Below, in pieces: positions 16,135 to 24,621 of a stretch of 64,000 bases of DNA. The notes beneath the pieces are model-generated. The model was not told the origin of the DNA, searched no databases, and saw only the letters and a list, made by a program, of their open reading frames with translations. How positions within the stretch are numbered: position 1 is the first letter of the stretch; every line of letters begins with the position of its first letter. This DNA is from Streptomyces griseofuscus (GTDB lineage: Bacteria > Actinomycetota > Actinomycetes > Streptomycetales > Streptomycetaceae). The stretch covers positions 6,661,501 to 6,725,500 of the forward strand of contig NZ_CP051006.1 in NCBI RefSeq assembly GCF_014673495.1. The letters run 5' to 3'. Made by a program: the position numbers and the translations under genes.

Positions 16135-16725
16135 GTGTCCCGTCAGGTGTTCCTCTACGATCCGCCGGACCGCTTCGTGGCCGGCACGGTCGGACTGCCC
16201 GGACGCCGTACGTTCTTCCTCCAGGCCATGGCGGGTCCCCGGGTGACCAGCGTGGTCCTGGAGAAGACCCAGGTCGCCGCGCTCGCCGAGCGCATGGACG
16301 AACTCCTGGACGAGGTGGTGCGCCGCAGCGGCGGCAGCGCCCCCGTCCCGGCCATGGCGCCCAGTGAGATCTCCGACACGGCCCCGCTGGAGAGTCCCGT
16401 GGAGGAGGAGTTCCGGGTCGGCACCATGGCCCTGGCCTGGGACGCCGAGGAACAGCGCATGGTCGTGGAGGCACAGGCCCTGGTGGAGCTGGACGCCGAC
16501 ACCGAGGAGGACCTCGCCGAGGCCGAGGAACGGCTGCTCCAGGACGAGGAGAACGGGCCCCCGATGCTGCGGGTCCGGCTGACCGGCGCGCAGGCCCGTG
16601 CCTTCGCCAAACGCGCCCTCGACGTCGTCAACGCCGGGCGGCCGCCGTGCCCGCTGTGCAGCCTCCCGCTCGATCCGGAAGGACACGTATGCCCGCGCCA
16701 GAACGGATACCGCCGCGGGGCGTGA
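16135..16725 (+). CDS. DUF3090 family protein
   Basis: A 196-residue protein of the DUF3090 family (YDPPDRFVAGTVGLPGRRTFFLQA at the N-terminus, in parts). The C-terminus holds a probable zinc site CPLCSLPLDPEGHVC (residues about 174-188). Role unknown; the family is limited largely to actinobacteria and is almost always next to the histidine phosphatase and the TIGR03843-type gene, suggesting a common pathway. The GTG at 16135 has ATGGAGACAGG upstream as a ribosome site. Its last 37 nt overlap the next gene. Confidence 0.87.
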   Translation: MSRQVFLYDPPDRFVAGTVGLPGRRTFFLQAMAGPRVTSVVLEKTQVAALAERMDELLDEVVRRSGGSAPVPAMAPSEISDTAPLESPVEEEFRVGTMALAWDAEEQRMVVEAQALVELDADTEEDLAEAEERLLQDEENGPPMLRVRLTGAQARAFAKRALDVVNAGRPPCPLCSLPLDPEGHVCPRQNGYRRGA

Positions 16726-17516
16726 CCGCCGCCGACCCGGGCGCCGCCGAACTGCTCGCCCGCGGTGAGCTGACCGTGCGCGGCCGCATCCGCGACGCCT
16801 CGAACGCCGCCCTGTTCTGCACCGTCGCCCACGACGGCCGCGAAGCCGACTGCGTCTACAAGCCGGTGGCGGGGGAGCGCCCCCTGTGGGACTTCCCCGA
16901 CGGCACCCTGGCCGCCCGGGAGGTCGCCGCCTACGAGGTCTCCGAGGCCACCGGCTGGGGCCTCGTCCCGCCCACCGTGCTGCGCGACGGCCGCTACGGC
17001 GAGGGCATGTGCCAGCTGTGGATCGAGGTCTCCCCGGAGCCCGAACTCCTCGCCCTGGTCGACGGCGAGGAGCCCGAGCCCGGCTGGAAGGCCATCGGTT
17101 TCGCCGAGGTCGGCGAGGGCCGCACCGCGCTGCTCGTGCACGCCGACGACGAGCGGCTGCGCCGGCTCGCCGTCCTGGACGCCGTGATCAACAACGCCGA
17201 CCGCAAGGGCGGCCATCTGCTGCCCACCGCCGACGGCCGGCTCTACGGCATCGACCACGGTGTGACCTTCAACGCCGAGGACAAACTGCGCACCCTGCTG
17301 TGGGGCTGGGCCGGCGAACCCCTCACCGCCGAGGCCGTCGGGGTCCTCAAGGGGCTCCGTGACGCCCTGGACGGCGATCTGGGCGAGCGCCTGGGCCCGC
17401 TGATCACCCCCGCGGAGCTGGACGCCACCCGCGCCCGGGTCGCCGCCCTCCTCGCCTCCGGGCTGCACCCGGAACCCGGCGGGGACTGGCCGGCGATCCC
17501 CTGGCCGCCCGTGTGA
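16689..17516 (+). CDS. PI3K/PI4K-fold family protein (TIGR03843-like)
   Basis: A 275-residue protein of the actinobacterial TIGR03843 family, which has a phosphatidylinositol-kinase-like fold: Lys-bearing strand CVYKPVAGERPLWDFPDG, LAAREVAAYEVSEATGWG, VLDAVINNADRKGGHLL (catalytic-loop-like Asn-Asn-Asp) and GIDHGVTFN (metal-binding DHG). It may be a protein or small-molecule kinase; activity has not been shown as far as I know. The ATG at 16689 is chosen because GGAAGGAC precedes it; the frame extends upstream to 16647 without a good ribosome site. It overlaps DUF3090 by 37 nt, so translation is probably coupled. Confidence 0.84.
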   Translation: MPAPERIPPRGVTAADPGAAELLARGELTVRGRIRDASNAALFCTVAHDGREADCVYKPVAGERPLWDFPDGTLAAREVAAYEVSEATGWGLVPPTVLRDGRYGEGMCQLWIEVSPEPELLALVDGEEPEPGWKAIGFAEVGEGRTALLVHADDERLRRLAVLDAVINNADRKGGHLLPTADGRLYGIDHGVTFNAEDKLRTLLWGWAGEPLTAEAVGVLKGLRDALDGDLGERLGPLITPAELDATRARVAALLASGLHPEPGGDWPAIPWPPV

Positions 17517-17624
17517 GCACAGACCGGGTGAGCACAGTGCGACCGAAGATACAAGAGCGCACAACCGGCCATCCGACTCGATCCCGGTCGTGTGCGCCAC
17601 GCGCGGCCGGTTAGGCTCATGTAC

Positions 17625-18854
17625 ATGCATGCCTGGCCCGCTTCCGAGGTCCCCGCCCTGCCTGGTCAGGGCCGCGACCTGAGGATCCACGACACCGCGA
17701 CCGGCGGCCTGGTCACCCTCCAGCCCGGTCCCGTCGCCCGTATCTACGTCTGCGGCATCACCCCGTACGACGCGACCCACATGGGTCACGCGGCGACTTA
17801 CAACGCGTTCGACCTCGTTCAGCGCGTGTGGCTCGACACCAAGCGGCAGGTCCACTACGTCCAGAACGTCACCGACGTCGACGACCCGCTCCTGGAGCGC
17901 GCGGAGCGGGACGGCGTCGACTGGGTCGCCCTCGCCGAGAAGGAGACCTCCCTCTTCCGCGAGGACATGACCGCCCTGCGGATGCTTCCGCCCCAGCACT
18001 ACATAGGCGCCGTCGAGGCCATACCCGGCATCGTCCCGCTCGTGGAGCGGCTGCGCGACCTCGGCGCGGCCTACGAGCTGGAAGGTGACATCTACTTCTC
18101 CGTCGAGTCCGACCCGCACTTCGGCTCGGTCTCGCGTCTCGACGCGGCGGCCATGCGGCTGCTGTCCGCCGAGCGCGGCGGCGACCCGGACCGCCCGGGC
18201 AAGAAGAACCCCGTGGACCCGATGCTGTGGATGGCGGCCCGCGAGGGCGAGCCCAGCTGGGACGGCGCCTCCCTCGGTCCCGGCCGGCCCGGCTGGCACA
18301 TCGAGTGCGTGGCCATCGCCCTCGACCACTTCGGCATTGGCTTCGACGTCCAGGGCGGCGGCTCCGACCTCGCCTTCCCGCACCATGAGATGGGCGCTTC
18401 GCACGCCCAGGTGCTCACCGGCGAGTTCCCGATGGCCAAGGCGTACGTACACGCCGGCATGGTCGCCCTGCACGGCGAGAAGATGTCCAAGTCCAAGGGC
18501 AATCTGGTCTTCGTCTCCCAGGTGCGGCGCGACGGCGTCGACCCGGCCGCGATCCGCCTGGCCCTGCTGGCCCACCACTACCGGGCCGACTGGGAGTGGA
18601 CCGACCAGGTCCTCCAGGACGCCGTCGACCGCCTCGACCGCTGGCGCGCCGCGGTCTCCCGCCCCGACGGCCCCTCCGCCGACGCCCTCGTCGAGGAGAT
18701 CCGCGACGCCCTGTCCAACGACCTGGACGCCCCCACGGCGCTTGCCGCGGTGGACCGCTGGGCGGCCCGGCAGAACTCCGAGGGCGGCCCGGACACGGGC
18801 GCCCCGGGCCTGGTCACCAGGGCCGTGGACGCCCTCCTGGGAGTGGCCCTGTAG
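17625..18854 (+). CDS. mshC: Mycothiol ligase MshC (L-cysteine:GlcN-Ins ligase)
   Basis: A 409-residue class I aminoacyl-tRNA-synthetase-like enzyme that joins cysteine to glucosaminyl-inositol in mycothiol biosynthesis. It has the zinc cysteine in YVCGITPYD, the HIGH-like THMGHAAT (about residue 50), GWHIECVAIA, the zinc-side HHEMGASHAQ and KMSKSKG (about 285). The length fits MshC and is shorter than CysS. The start MHAWP at 17625 lies 7 nt after TAGGCT (17612-17617), supporting a leaderless message and excluding the ATG at 17619. It is followed by two hairpins. Confidence 0.93.
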   Translation: MHAWPASEVPALPGQGRDLRIHDTATGGLVTLQPGPVARIYVCGITPYDATHMGHAATYNAFDLVQRVWLDTKRQVHYVQNVTDVDDPLLERAERDGVDWVALAEKETSLFREDMTALRMLPPQHYIGAVEAIPGIVPLVERLRDLGAAYELEGDIYFSVESDPHFGSVSRLDAAAMRLLSAERGGDPDRPGKKNPVDPMLWMAAREGEPSWDGASLGPGRPGWHIECVAIALDHFGIGFDVQGGGSDLAFPHHEMGASHAQVLTGEFPMAKAYVHAGMVALHGEKMSKSKGNLVFVSQVRRDGVDPAAIRLALLAHHYRADWEWTDQVLQDAVDRLDRWRAAVSRPDGPSADALVEEIRDALSNDLDAPTALAAVDRWAARQNSEGGPDTGAPGLVTRAVDALLGVAL

Positions 18855-18856
18855 AA

Positions 18857-18875
18857 CGCGCCCCGAAGGGGCGCG
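18857..18875 (+). terminator. Small GC hairpin after mshC
   Basis: CGCGCCCC (18857-18864) pairs with GGGGCGCG (18868-18875) around a GAA loop, 2 nt after the mshC stop. A compact hairpin of this kind can act as a terminator or 3'-end stabiliser. Confidence 0.55.
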
Positions 18876-18980
18876 AGGCCGTATCGATGGGCGGCTGCCG
18901 CGTGGGCGCGAGAAACCACGACGACGCGGCAGCCGCCCGACGACCTCGGGCGGCACCCCGCGGCGTATCGGTGACATGAA

Positions 18981-19013
18981 GAAGGGGCGGCCCCGATCCG
19001 GGACCGCCCCTTC
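18981..19013. terminator. Bidirectional terminator mshC / PAC2 gene
   Basis: GAAGGGGCGG (18981-18990) pairs with CCGCCCCTTC (19004-19013) across a 13-nt loop, lying just outside the stop of the minus-strand PAC2 gene. Confidence 0.75.
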
Positions 19014-19021
19014 GCCGTACC

Positions 19022-19948
19022 TCAGTCCTCCGGGCCGCCCTCATCCCCGTCGTCGTCGGCCGAACCGCCGGCGGTATCAGGCTTCGAGGGGCGCGCCTTG
19101 CCGCCCGGGGTGTCCCGGCGCCGCAGATAACGCTCGAACTCCCGCGCGATCGCCTCACCGGACGCCTCCGGCAGCTCCGCGGTGTCGCGGGCCTCCTCCA
19201 GCGTCTGGACGTACTCCGCGACCTCGCTGTCCTCCGCCGCCAGCTGGTCCACGCCCACCTGCCAGGCCCGCGCGTCCTCCGGCAGCTCGCCCTGCGGGAT
19301 CCGCAGGTCCAGCAGATCCTCAAGACGGTTGAGCAGCGCCAGCGTGGCCTTCGGGTTGGGCGGCTGGGAGACGTAGTGCGGCACCGCCGCCCACAGCGAC
19401 ACCGCCGGCACCCCGGCATGCGTGCACGCCTCCTGGAGGACCCCGACGATGCCCGTGGGGCCCTCGTACTTCGTCTCCTCCAGATCCATCCGCTGCGCCA
19501 GATCCGTGTCCGAGGTGACCCCGCTGACCGGTACCGGACGGGTGTGCGGGGTGTCCCCGAGCAGCGCGCCCAGGACGACCACCAGCTCCACGCCCAGTTC
19601 GTGCGCGAAGCCCAGCAGCTCGTTGCAGAACGAGCGCCATCGCATGGACGGTTCGATGCCCCGGACCAGCACCAGGTCGCGCGGCTTGGCACCGCCGACG
19701 CGGACCACCGAGAGCCGGGTCGTCGGCCAGGTGATCTTGCGTACCCCGTCCTCCATGAACACCGTCGGCCGGTTCACCTGGAAGTCGTAGTAGTCCTCGG
19801 CGTCCAGCGCCGCGAACACCTCGCCCTTGAACTCGCGTTCCAGGTGCGCGACCGCCGTGGAGGCGGCATCACCTGCATCGTTCCAGCCCTCGAACGCGGC
19901 CACCATGACTGGGTCGATCAGCTCGGGAACCCCCTCCAGCTCGATCAC
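19022..19948 (-). CDS. parJ: PAC2-family actinobacterial signature protein (ParJ-like)
   Basis: A 308-residue PAC2-domain protein (MVAAFEGWNDAGDAAS at the N-terminus, VLVRGIEPSMRWRSFCNELL, VSLWAAVPHYVSQPPNPKATLALL), with an acidic, disordered tail ending DEGGPED. PAC2 proteins resemble proteasome-assembly chaperones in fold. By position between glpD and mshC it corresponds, from memory, to the S. coelicolor protein ParJ, which regulates ParA polymerisation during sporulation septation. The GTG at 19948 is preceded by GGAAGGAGG. The symbol rests on synteny, so a different PAC2 role is possible. The 249-bp upstream gap holds a dyad at 20029-20053. Confidence 0.72.
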   Translation of the reverse strand: MIELEGVPELIDPVMVAAFEGWNDAGDAASTAVAHLEREFKGEVFAALDAEDYYDFQVNRPTVFMEDGVRKITWPTTRLSVVRVGGAKPRDLVLVRGIEPSMRWRSFCNELLGFAHELGVELVVVLGALLGDTPHTRPVPVSGVTSDTDLAQRMDLEETKYEGPTGIVGVLQEACTHAGVPAVSLWAAVPHYVSQPPNPKATLALLNRLEDLLDLRIPQGELPEDARAWQVGVDQLAAEDSEVAEYVQTLEEARDTAELPEASGEAIAREFERYLRRRDTPGGKARPSKPDTAGGSADDDGDEGGPED

Positions 19949-20028
19949 CCAGTGCCTCCTTCCGACGTGCCCTCGCTTGACTCACCAACCTTACGGCGTC
20001 CGGCAAGGGCGTCCGCAGTCCCCTTGTA

Positions 20029-20053
20029 GGGGCAGTGAACGGATCACTGCCCC
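20029..20053. promoter_or_regulatory. Perfect dyad upstream of the PAC2 gene
   Basis: GGGGCAGTG (20029-20037) and CACTGCCCC (20045-20053) are perfect 9-bp arms around 7 nt, 80-105 nt upstream of the PAC2 start. It could be an operator or a read-through barrier from glpD; the latter already has its own terminator at 20138-20174. Confidence 0.4.
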
Positions 20054-20137
20054 GCGCTCCCCGCTCGAACACCCCTCACGCCCCTGAGAAAGCCCGGACC
20101 CGGAACCCGGATCCGAGACCCGCGCGGACGGGCGCGC

Positions 20138-20174
20138 GGAAGGGGCGGCCCGTGCGTACGGCGCCGCCCCTTCC
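20138..20174 (-). terminator. Terminator of the glp operon
   Basis: GGAAGGGGCGGC (20138-20149) pairs with GCCGCCCCTTCC (20163-20174) in a 12-bp stem beginning 24 nt after the glpD stop on the minus strand. Confidence 0.75.
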
Positions 20175-20197
20175 CCGATGTCGCTGTCCGACCGGGA

Positions 20198-21814
20198 CTA
20201 CTTCTCGTCGAGCAGACCCTGGACCTTCGCCCGGACCTCGTCCGTGGCCAGGCCGCGGATCGTCAGCGTGGTACGGCGGCGCAGCACGTCGTCCGCCGTC
20301 TCGGCCCACTCGTGGTCACGGGCCCACACGACCTGCGCCCAGATCTCCGGCGCGTCCGGGTGCACCCGCTGCGCCAGCTCCGGGTTCTCGTTCGCCATAC
20401 GGGCGATGTCGAAGGCCAGCGAGCCGTAGTGGGTGGCCAGGTGCTTGGCGGTGTCGGCGGCCATCCGCGGGCCGGGCGCCGGGCCGTCCACCAGCAGCCG
20501 GTGCGCGACCGCGCGCGGGTTGGCGACACCGGGCAGCGGCAGCTTCTTCGGCAGCGAGGAGATCGGCTCGAAGTCGTCGCCCAGCGGGTGGCCCGGCAGC
20601 GCCTCCAGCTTCTTCATGATCGTACGACCGATGTGGCGGAACGTGGTCCACTTGCCGCCCGCGACGGACAGCATGCCGCCCTTGCCCTCGGTCACCACCG
20701 TCTCGCGCTTGGCCTTCGCGGTGTCACCGGGACCGCCCGGCAGCACCCGCAGACCGGCGAACGCGTACGTGATCAGGTCCTTCTTCAGCTGCTGGTCCCG
20801 GACGGAGAACGCCGCCTCGTCCAGGATCTGCGCTATGTCCTTGTCGTTGACCGAAACATCCGCCGGGTCGCCCTCGTACTCCTCGTCGGTGGTGCCGAGC
20901 AGCAGCATGTCCTCCCACGGGAGGGCGAAGGTGATCCGGTACTTGTCGATCGGAGTGGCCAGCGCGGCCTTCCACGGCGAGGTCCGCTTCAGGACCAGGT
21001 GCGCGCCCTTGGACAGGCGGATGGACGGCGCCGCGTTCGGGTCCTCCATCTTGCGCAGGTGGTCGACCCAGGGGCCGGTCGCGTTCAGCACCAGACGGGC
21101 GTCGACACCGAACTCCTCACCGGAGGTGCGGTCCTTCAGCTCCGCGCCCGTCACCCGGCCGCGGGTGAAGCGCAGGCCGGTGACCTCGGCGTGGTTCAGG
21201 ACGACCGCGCCCGCCTCGACGGCCGCGCGGACCGTCATCAGCGCCATGCGCGCGTCGTTCATCTGGTCGTCGCCGTACACGGCCACGGCCTTGAGGTTCT
21301 CGGTACGCAGCTCGGGCACGTCCTGCGCCGCCTTGGCGGGGGAGAGCAGGTGGCCGACGCCGTCGCCGAACGCGGACAGCGCCGAGTAGGCGAAGACGCC
21401 CGCGCCGAGCTTCGCCGCGCCGTGCGGCCCGCCCTTGTACACGGGGAGGTAGAAGGTCAGCGGGTTCGCCAGGTGGGGAGCCACCTGACGGGACACCGCA
21501 CGGCGCTCGAAATGGTTCTCCGCCACCAGCTTCACCGCACCGGTCTGGAGGTAGCGCAGACCGCCGTGGAGCAGCTTGGAGGAGGCGGAGGACGTGGCAC
21601 CGGCGAAGTCGCCGGCATCGACCAGCGCCACCCTGAGCCCGGACTGCGCGGCGTGCCAGGCGGTGGAGATGCCCAGGATGCCGCCGCCGATCACAAGAAG
21701 GTCGTACGACGCCTTGGAGAGCTGCTCCCTGGTCTCGGCGCGACTCGGGTTGGAGCCGGAGGCCGGGCGCGTTCCCAGGGCAGGCACGGACTGCAGGGTG
21801 GACTGACTGGTCAT
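20198..21814 (-). CDS. glpD: Glycerol-3-phosphate dehydrogenase (FAD)
   Basis: A 538-residue flavoprotein with the N-terminal FAD-binding fold DLLVIGGGILGISTAWHAA (about residues 38-56), ASSKLLHGGLRYLQ, the substrate-binding segments LVLNATGPWVDHL and PWEDMLLLGTTDEEY, and a C-terminal DAO cap. It oxidises glycerol-3-phosphate to dihydroxyacetone phosphate, passing electrons to the quinone pool at the membrane. It is the third gene of the minus-strand glpF-glpK-glpD operon, 48 nt after glpK. The ATG at 21814 is followed by about 35 poorly conserved residues. The operon terminator follows. Confidence 0.95.
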   Translation of the reverse strand: MTSQSTLQSVPALGTRPASGSNPSRAETREQLSKASYDLLVIGGGILGISTAWHAAQSGLRVALVDAGDFAGATSSASSKLLHGGLRYLQTGAVKLVAENHFERRAVSRQVAPHLANPLTFYLPVYKGGPHGAAKLGAGVFAYSALSAFGDGVGHLLSPAKAAQDVPELRTENLKAVAVYGDDQMNDARMALMTVRAAVEAGAVVLNHAEVTGLRFTRGRVTGAELKDRTSGEEFGVDARLVLNATGPWVDHLRKMEDPNAAPSIRLSKGAHLVLKRTSPWKAALATPIDKYRITFALPWEDMLLLGTTDEEYEGDPADVSVNDKDIAQILDEAAFSVRDQQLKKDLITYAFAGLRVLPGGPGDTAKAKRETVVTEGKGGMLSVAGGKWTTFRHIGRTIMKKLEALPGHPLGDDFEPISSLPKKLPLPGVANPRAVAHRLLVDGPAPGPRMAADTAKHLATHYGSLAFDIARMANENPELAQRVHPDAPEIWAQVVWARDHEWAETADDVLRRRTTLTIRGLATDEVRAKVQGLLDEK

Positions 21815-21862
21815 GTGGGGTACTTACTCCTCGTCAGAGCTGTCTGCGCGGAAAGAGGCAGC

Positions 21863-23401
21863 TCAGCTCTCGTCCTCGATCCAGCCCATGGTCCGGTCGA
21901 CGGCCTTGAGCCAGTTCTTGTACTCACGGTCGCGGGTCTCCGCGTCCATCTGGGGGGTCCACTCGGCGGCCCGGCGCCAGTTGGCGCGCAGCTCGTCGGT
22001 GCTGGACCAGAAGCCGACGGCGAGGCCGGCGGCGTAGGCGGCGCCGAGGCAGGTGGTCTCGGCGACCATCGGGCGCACCACGGGCGCGTCCAGGACGTCG
22101 GCGAGCGTCTGCATCAGCAGGTTGTTGGAGGTCATGCCGCCGTCGACCTTCAGGGCCACCAGCTCGTCGCCGGAGTCCTTCACCATGGCGTCGGCGATCT
22201 CCCGGGTCTGCCAGGCGGTGGCCTCCAGGACGGCGCGCGCGAGGTGCGCCTTGGTGACGTACCGGGTCAGACCGGCGATCACACCGCGGGCGTCGGAACG
22301 CCAGTGCGGGGCGAACAGGCCGGAGAAGGCCGGCACGAAGTAGGCGCCGCCGTTGTCCTCGACCGAGAGCGCGAGGGTCTCGATCTCGGCGGCGGTGGAG
22401 ATCAGGCCCATCTGGTCGCGCATCCACTGCACCAGCGAACCGGTGACGGCGATCGAGCCCTCCAGGGCGTAGACCGTGGGCTGCTCGCCGATCTTGTAGC
22501 CGACGGTGGTCAGCAGACCGGCGTACGAGTTGATGATCTTGTCGCCGGTGTTCATCACCATGAAGGTGCCGGTGCCGTAGGTCGACTTGGTCTCGCCCTC
22601 GGAGAAACAGGTCTGGCCGAACAGGGCCGCCTGCTGGTCGCCGAGCGCGGAGGCGACCGGGATGCCGCCCAGCAGGTCGCCGAGCTTGCCGCCGGTGACC
22701 TCGCCGTAGACCTCGGCGGAGGAGCGGATCTCGGGCAGGATGTTCAGCGGCACACCGATCGACTCGGCGATCTTCGCGTCCCACTGCATCGTGTGCAGGT
22801 TCATGAGCATGGTGCGCGAGGCGTTGGTGACGTCGGTGACGTGCTGTCCGCCGTTGACACCGCCGGTCAGGTTCCAGATGACCCAGGTGTCCATGGTGCC
22901 GAAGAGGATGTCCCCGGCGGCGGCGCGCTCCTTGAGGCCCTTGACGTTGTCGAGCAGCCAGCGGGCCTTGGGGCCGGCGAAGTAGGAGGCCAGCGGCAGG
23001 CCGGTCTCGCGGCGGAAGCGGTCCTGGCCGACGTTGCGGCCGAGCTCCCGGCACAGGCCGTCGGTGCGGGTGTCCTGCCAGACGATGGCGTTGTGGACGG
23101 GCTCACCGGTGTTCTTGTCCCACAGCACGGTGGTCTCGCGCTGGTTGGTGATGCCGATGGCCTTGATGTCGTCGCGGGTGATGCCGGCCTTGGCGACGGC
23201 TCCGGCGACGACCTCCTGGACATTGGTCCAGATCTCGTTGGCGTTGTGCTCGACCCAGCCCGGCTTCGGGAAGATCTGCTCGTGCTCCTTCTGGTCGACG
23301 GAGACGATACGGCCGTCCCGGTCGAAGATGATGCAGCGCGAGGAGGTGGTGCCCTGGTCGATCGCCGCGATGAAGGGGCCTGCGGTGTGGGCGTCGGTCA
23401 C
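21863..23401 (-). CDS. glpK: Glycerol kinase
   Basis: A 512-residue FGGY kinase. It opens with AAIDQGTTSSRCIIFD, the phosphate-1 loop, and contains VEHNANEIW, TNQRETTVLWD, AIVWQDTRT, STYGTGTFMVMNTG, ALEGSIAVTG (substrate and ATP motifs) and KVDGGMTSNNLLMQ near the C-terminus. It makes glycerol-3-phosphate from glycerol and ATP after GlpF-mediated entry. The start codon is GTG at 23401, with AGGAGCAC upstream. The 74-nt gap to glpF shows no terminator. Confidence 0.97.
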   Translation of the reverse strand: MTDAHTAGPFIAAIDQGTTSSRCIIFDRDGRIVSVDQKEHEQIFPKPGWVEHNANEIWTNVQEVVAGAVAKAGITRDDIKAIGITNQRETTVLWDKNTGEPVHNAIVWQDTRTDGLCRELGRNVGQDRFRRETGLPLASYFAGPKARWLLDNVKGLKERAAAGDILFGTMDTWVIWNLTGGVNGGQHVTDVTNASRTMLMNLHTMQWDAKIAESIGVPLNILPEIRSSAEVYGEVTGGKLGDLLGGIPVASALGDQQAALFGQTCFSEGETKSTYGTGTFMVMNTGDKIINSYAGLLTTVGYKIGEQPTVYALEGSIAVTGSLVQWMRDQMGLISTAAEIETLALSVEDNGGAYFVPAFSGLFAPHWRSDARGVIAGLTRYVTKAHLARAVLEATAWQTREIADAMVKDSGDELVALKVDGGMTSNNLLMQTLADVLDAPVVRPMVAETTCLGAAYAAGLAVGFWSSTDELRANWRRAAEWTPQMDAETRDREYKNWLKAVDRTMGWIEDES

Positions 23402-23475
23402 TGTGTGCTCCTGAAAGGTCCGTGGTTGAGGGGCTGAACGTACGGCGCGTGCGCGAATCCCTTGTGGGGGTTTCG

Positions 23476-24267
23476 TCAGAAGGCGACGTTGTAGATACCC
23501 GCCGCGATGGCGGCGCCGATCAGCGGGCCGACCACCGGGATCCAGGCGTAGCTCCAGTCGGAGCCGCCCTTGTTGGGCAGCGGCAGCAGGGCGTGCACGA
23601 TGCGCGGGCCGAGGTCACGGGCCGGGTTGATCGCGTAGCCCGTCGGGCCGCCGAGGGACAGGCCGATGGCCACCACCACGAAGGCGGTGATCAGACCGCC
23701 GAGCGCGCCGAGGCCGTCGCCATTGTTGTTCAGGCCCTGCGTGAGGACCGCGAGGATCAGCACGATGGTGCCGATGATCTCCGTGACGAGGTTCTGCACC
23801 ACGTTCCGGATCTCCGGGCCGGTGGAGAAGATGCCGAGCACCGGGCCGGCGCCCTGCTCCTGGGCCTCGACCGCCTTGGCCGACGTGGCCTGGGCGCCAG
23901 GACCGCCGACGATCTCCTTGTCGGTGAGGTGCGCGTGGAACTGCCCGTAGTAGGCGAGCCACACGAGGACCGCACCGATCATGGCGCCGAGCAGCTGGCC
24001 GCCGAGGTAGTACGGAACGTTGCTCCAGTCGCTGTTCTTGATGGCCAGGGCGACGGTGACGGCCGGGTTCAGATGGGCGCCGGAGAGCGGCGCGGAGATG
24101 TAGACGGCCGTCATGACCGCGAAGCCCCACCCGAAGGCGATGGCGACCCAGCCGGCGTTACGGGCCTTGGAGGCCTTCAGCGTGACAGCGGCGCAGACGC
24201 CGCCGCCGAGCAGGATGAGTATGGCGGTACCGAGGGTCTCGCCGATGAAGATGTCGGAGCTGGACAC
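23476..24267 (-). CDS. glpF: Glycerol uptake facilitator (aquaglyceroporin)
   Basis: A 263-residue MIP-family channel with six membrane helices and the two pore half-helices bearing NPA: SGAHLNPAVTVALA (about residue 66) and TGYAINPARDLGPR (about 208). The Asp after the second NPAR marks the glycerol-conducting subgroup. A loop of about 40 residues between helices 3 and 4 (residues about 112-150) is enlarged. It is the first gene of the operon; its GTG at 24267 lies about 130 nt downstream of a candidate GylR operator (24397-24413). Confidence 0.95.
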   Translation of the reverse strand: MSSSDIFIGETLGTAILILLGGGVCAAVTLKASKARNAGWVAIAFGWGFAVMTAVYISAPLSGAHLNPAVTVALAIKNSDWSNVPYYLGGQLLGAMIGAVLVWLAYYGQFHAHLTDKEIVGGPGAQATSAKAVEAQEQGAGPVLGIFSTGPEIRNVVQNLVTEIIGTIVLILAVLTQGLNNNGDGLGALGGLITAFVVVAIGLSLGGPTGYAINPARDLGPRIVHALLPLPNKGGSDWSYAWIPVVGPLIGAAIAAGIYNVAF

Positions 24268-24621
24268 CCGCGACTCCTTTGTCCTTCGTCCAGGGGGAAG
24301 CGAACCCCGGTCCCACCGGGGGTTCTGGTGCCCTCGGGGGTGAGAGCGATGCCGGCCCTTGGCGTTGTCACACTCTAACGCGTATTACCGATAGGTGTTC
24401 GACAATGCCGACCGATGGACGGGAGTCTCGCTTCGGTGTTACGCGTGCGTCAAGAGTTCTCTTATCGAAAACCGGATCGTTATTGATCGTTGTTGGCTAT
24501 CACCCTTCGCCACGCTATGTAGTTATAGCCCCACTTTGTCCACTTCAGGGTAGGCCGAGAGCCGGAACGCCGCCCGGCGTCCCGGTCATACCCACAACAG
24601 AGCGTGATCCCTCAGGGACCT
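24268..24621. promoter_or_regulatory. Regulatory gap between gylR and glpF
   Basis: The 354-bp gap carries no gene. The segment 24370-24530 is clearly richer in A and T than its surroundings. It includes the GylR-operator candidate at 24397-24413 and minus-strand -10-like sequences around 24515-24530. The end nearest gylR (about 24540-24621) may hold the 3' end of its transcript, but no strong hairpin was seen. Confidence 0.6.
24397..24413. promoter_or_regulatory. Candidate GylR operator upstream of glpF
   Basis: GTTCGACAATGCCGACC is a 17-bp imperfect palindrome that matches the sequence at 25470-25486 in 14 of 17 positions. It lies 130 nt upstream of glpF. A palindrome shared by the only two expected GylR targets is good evidence of an operator. 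Confidence 0.6.
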
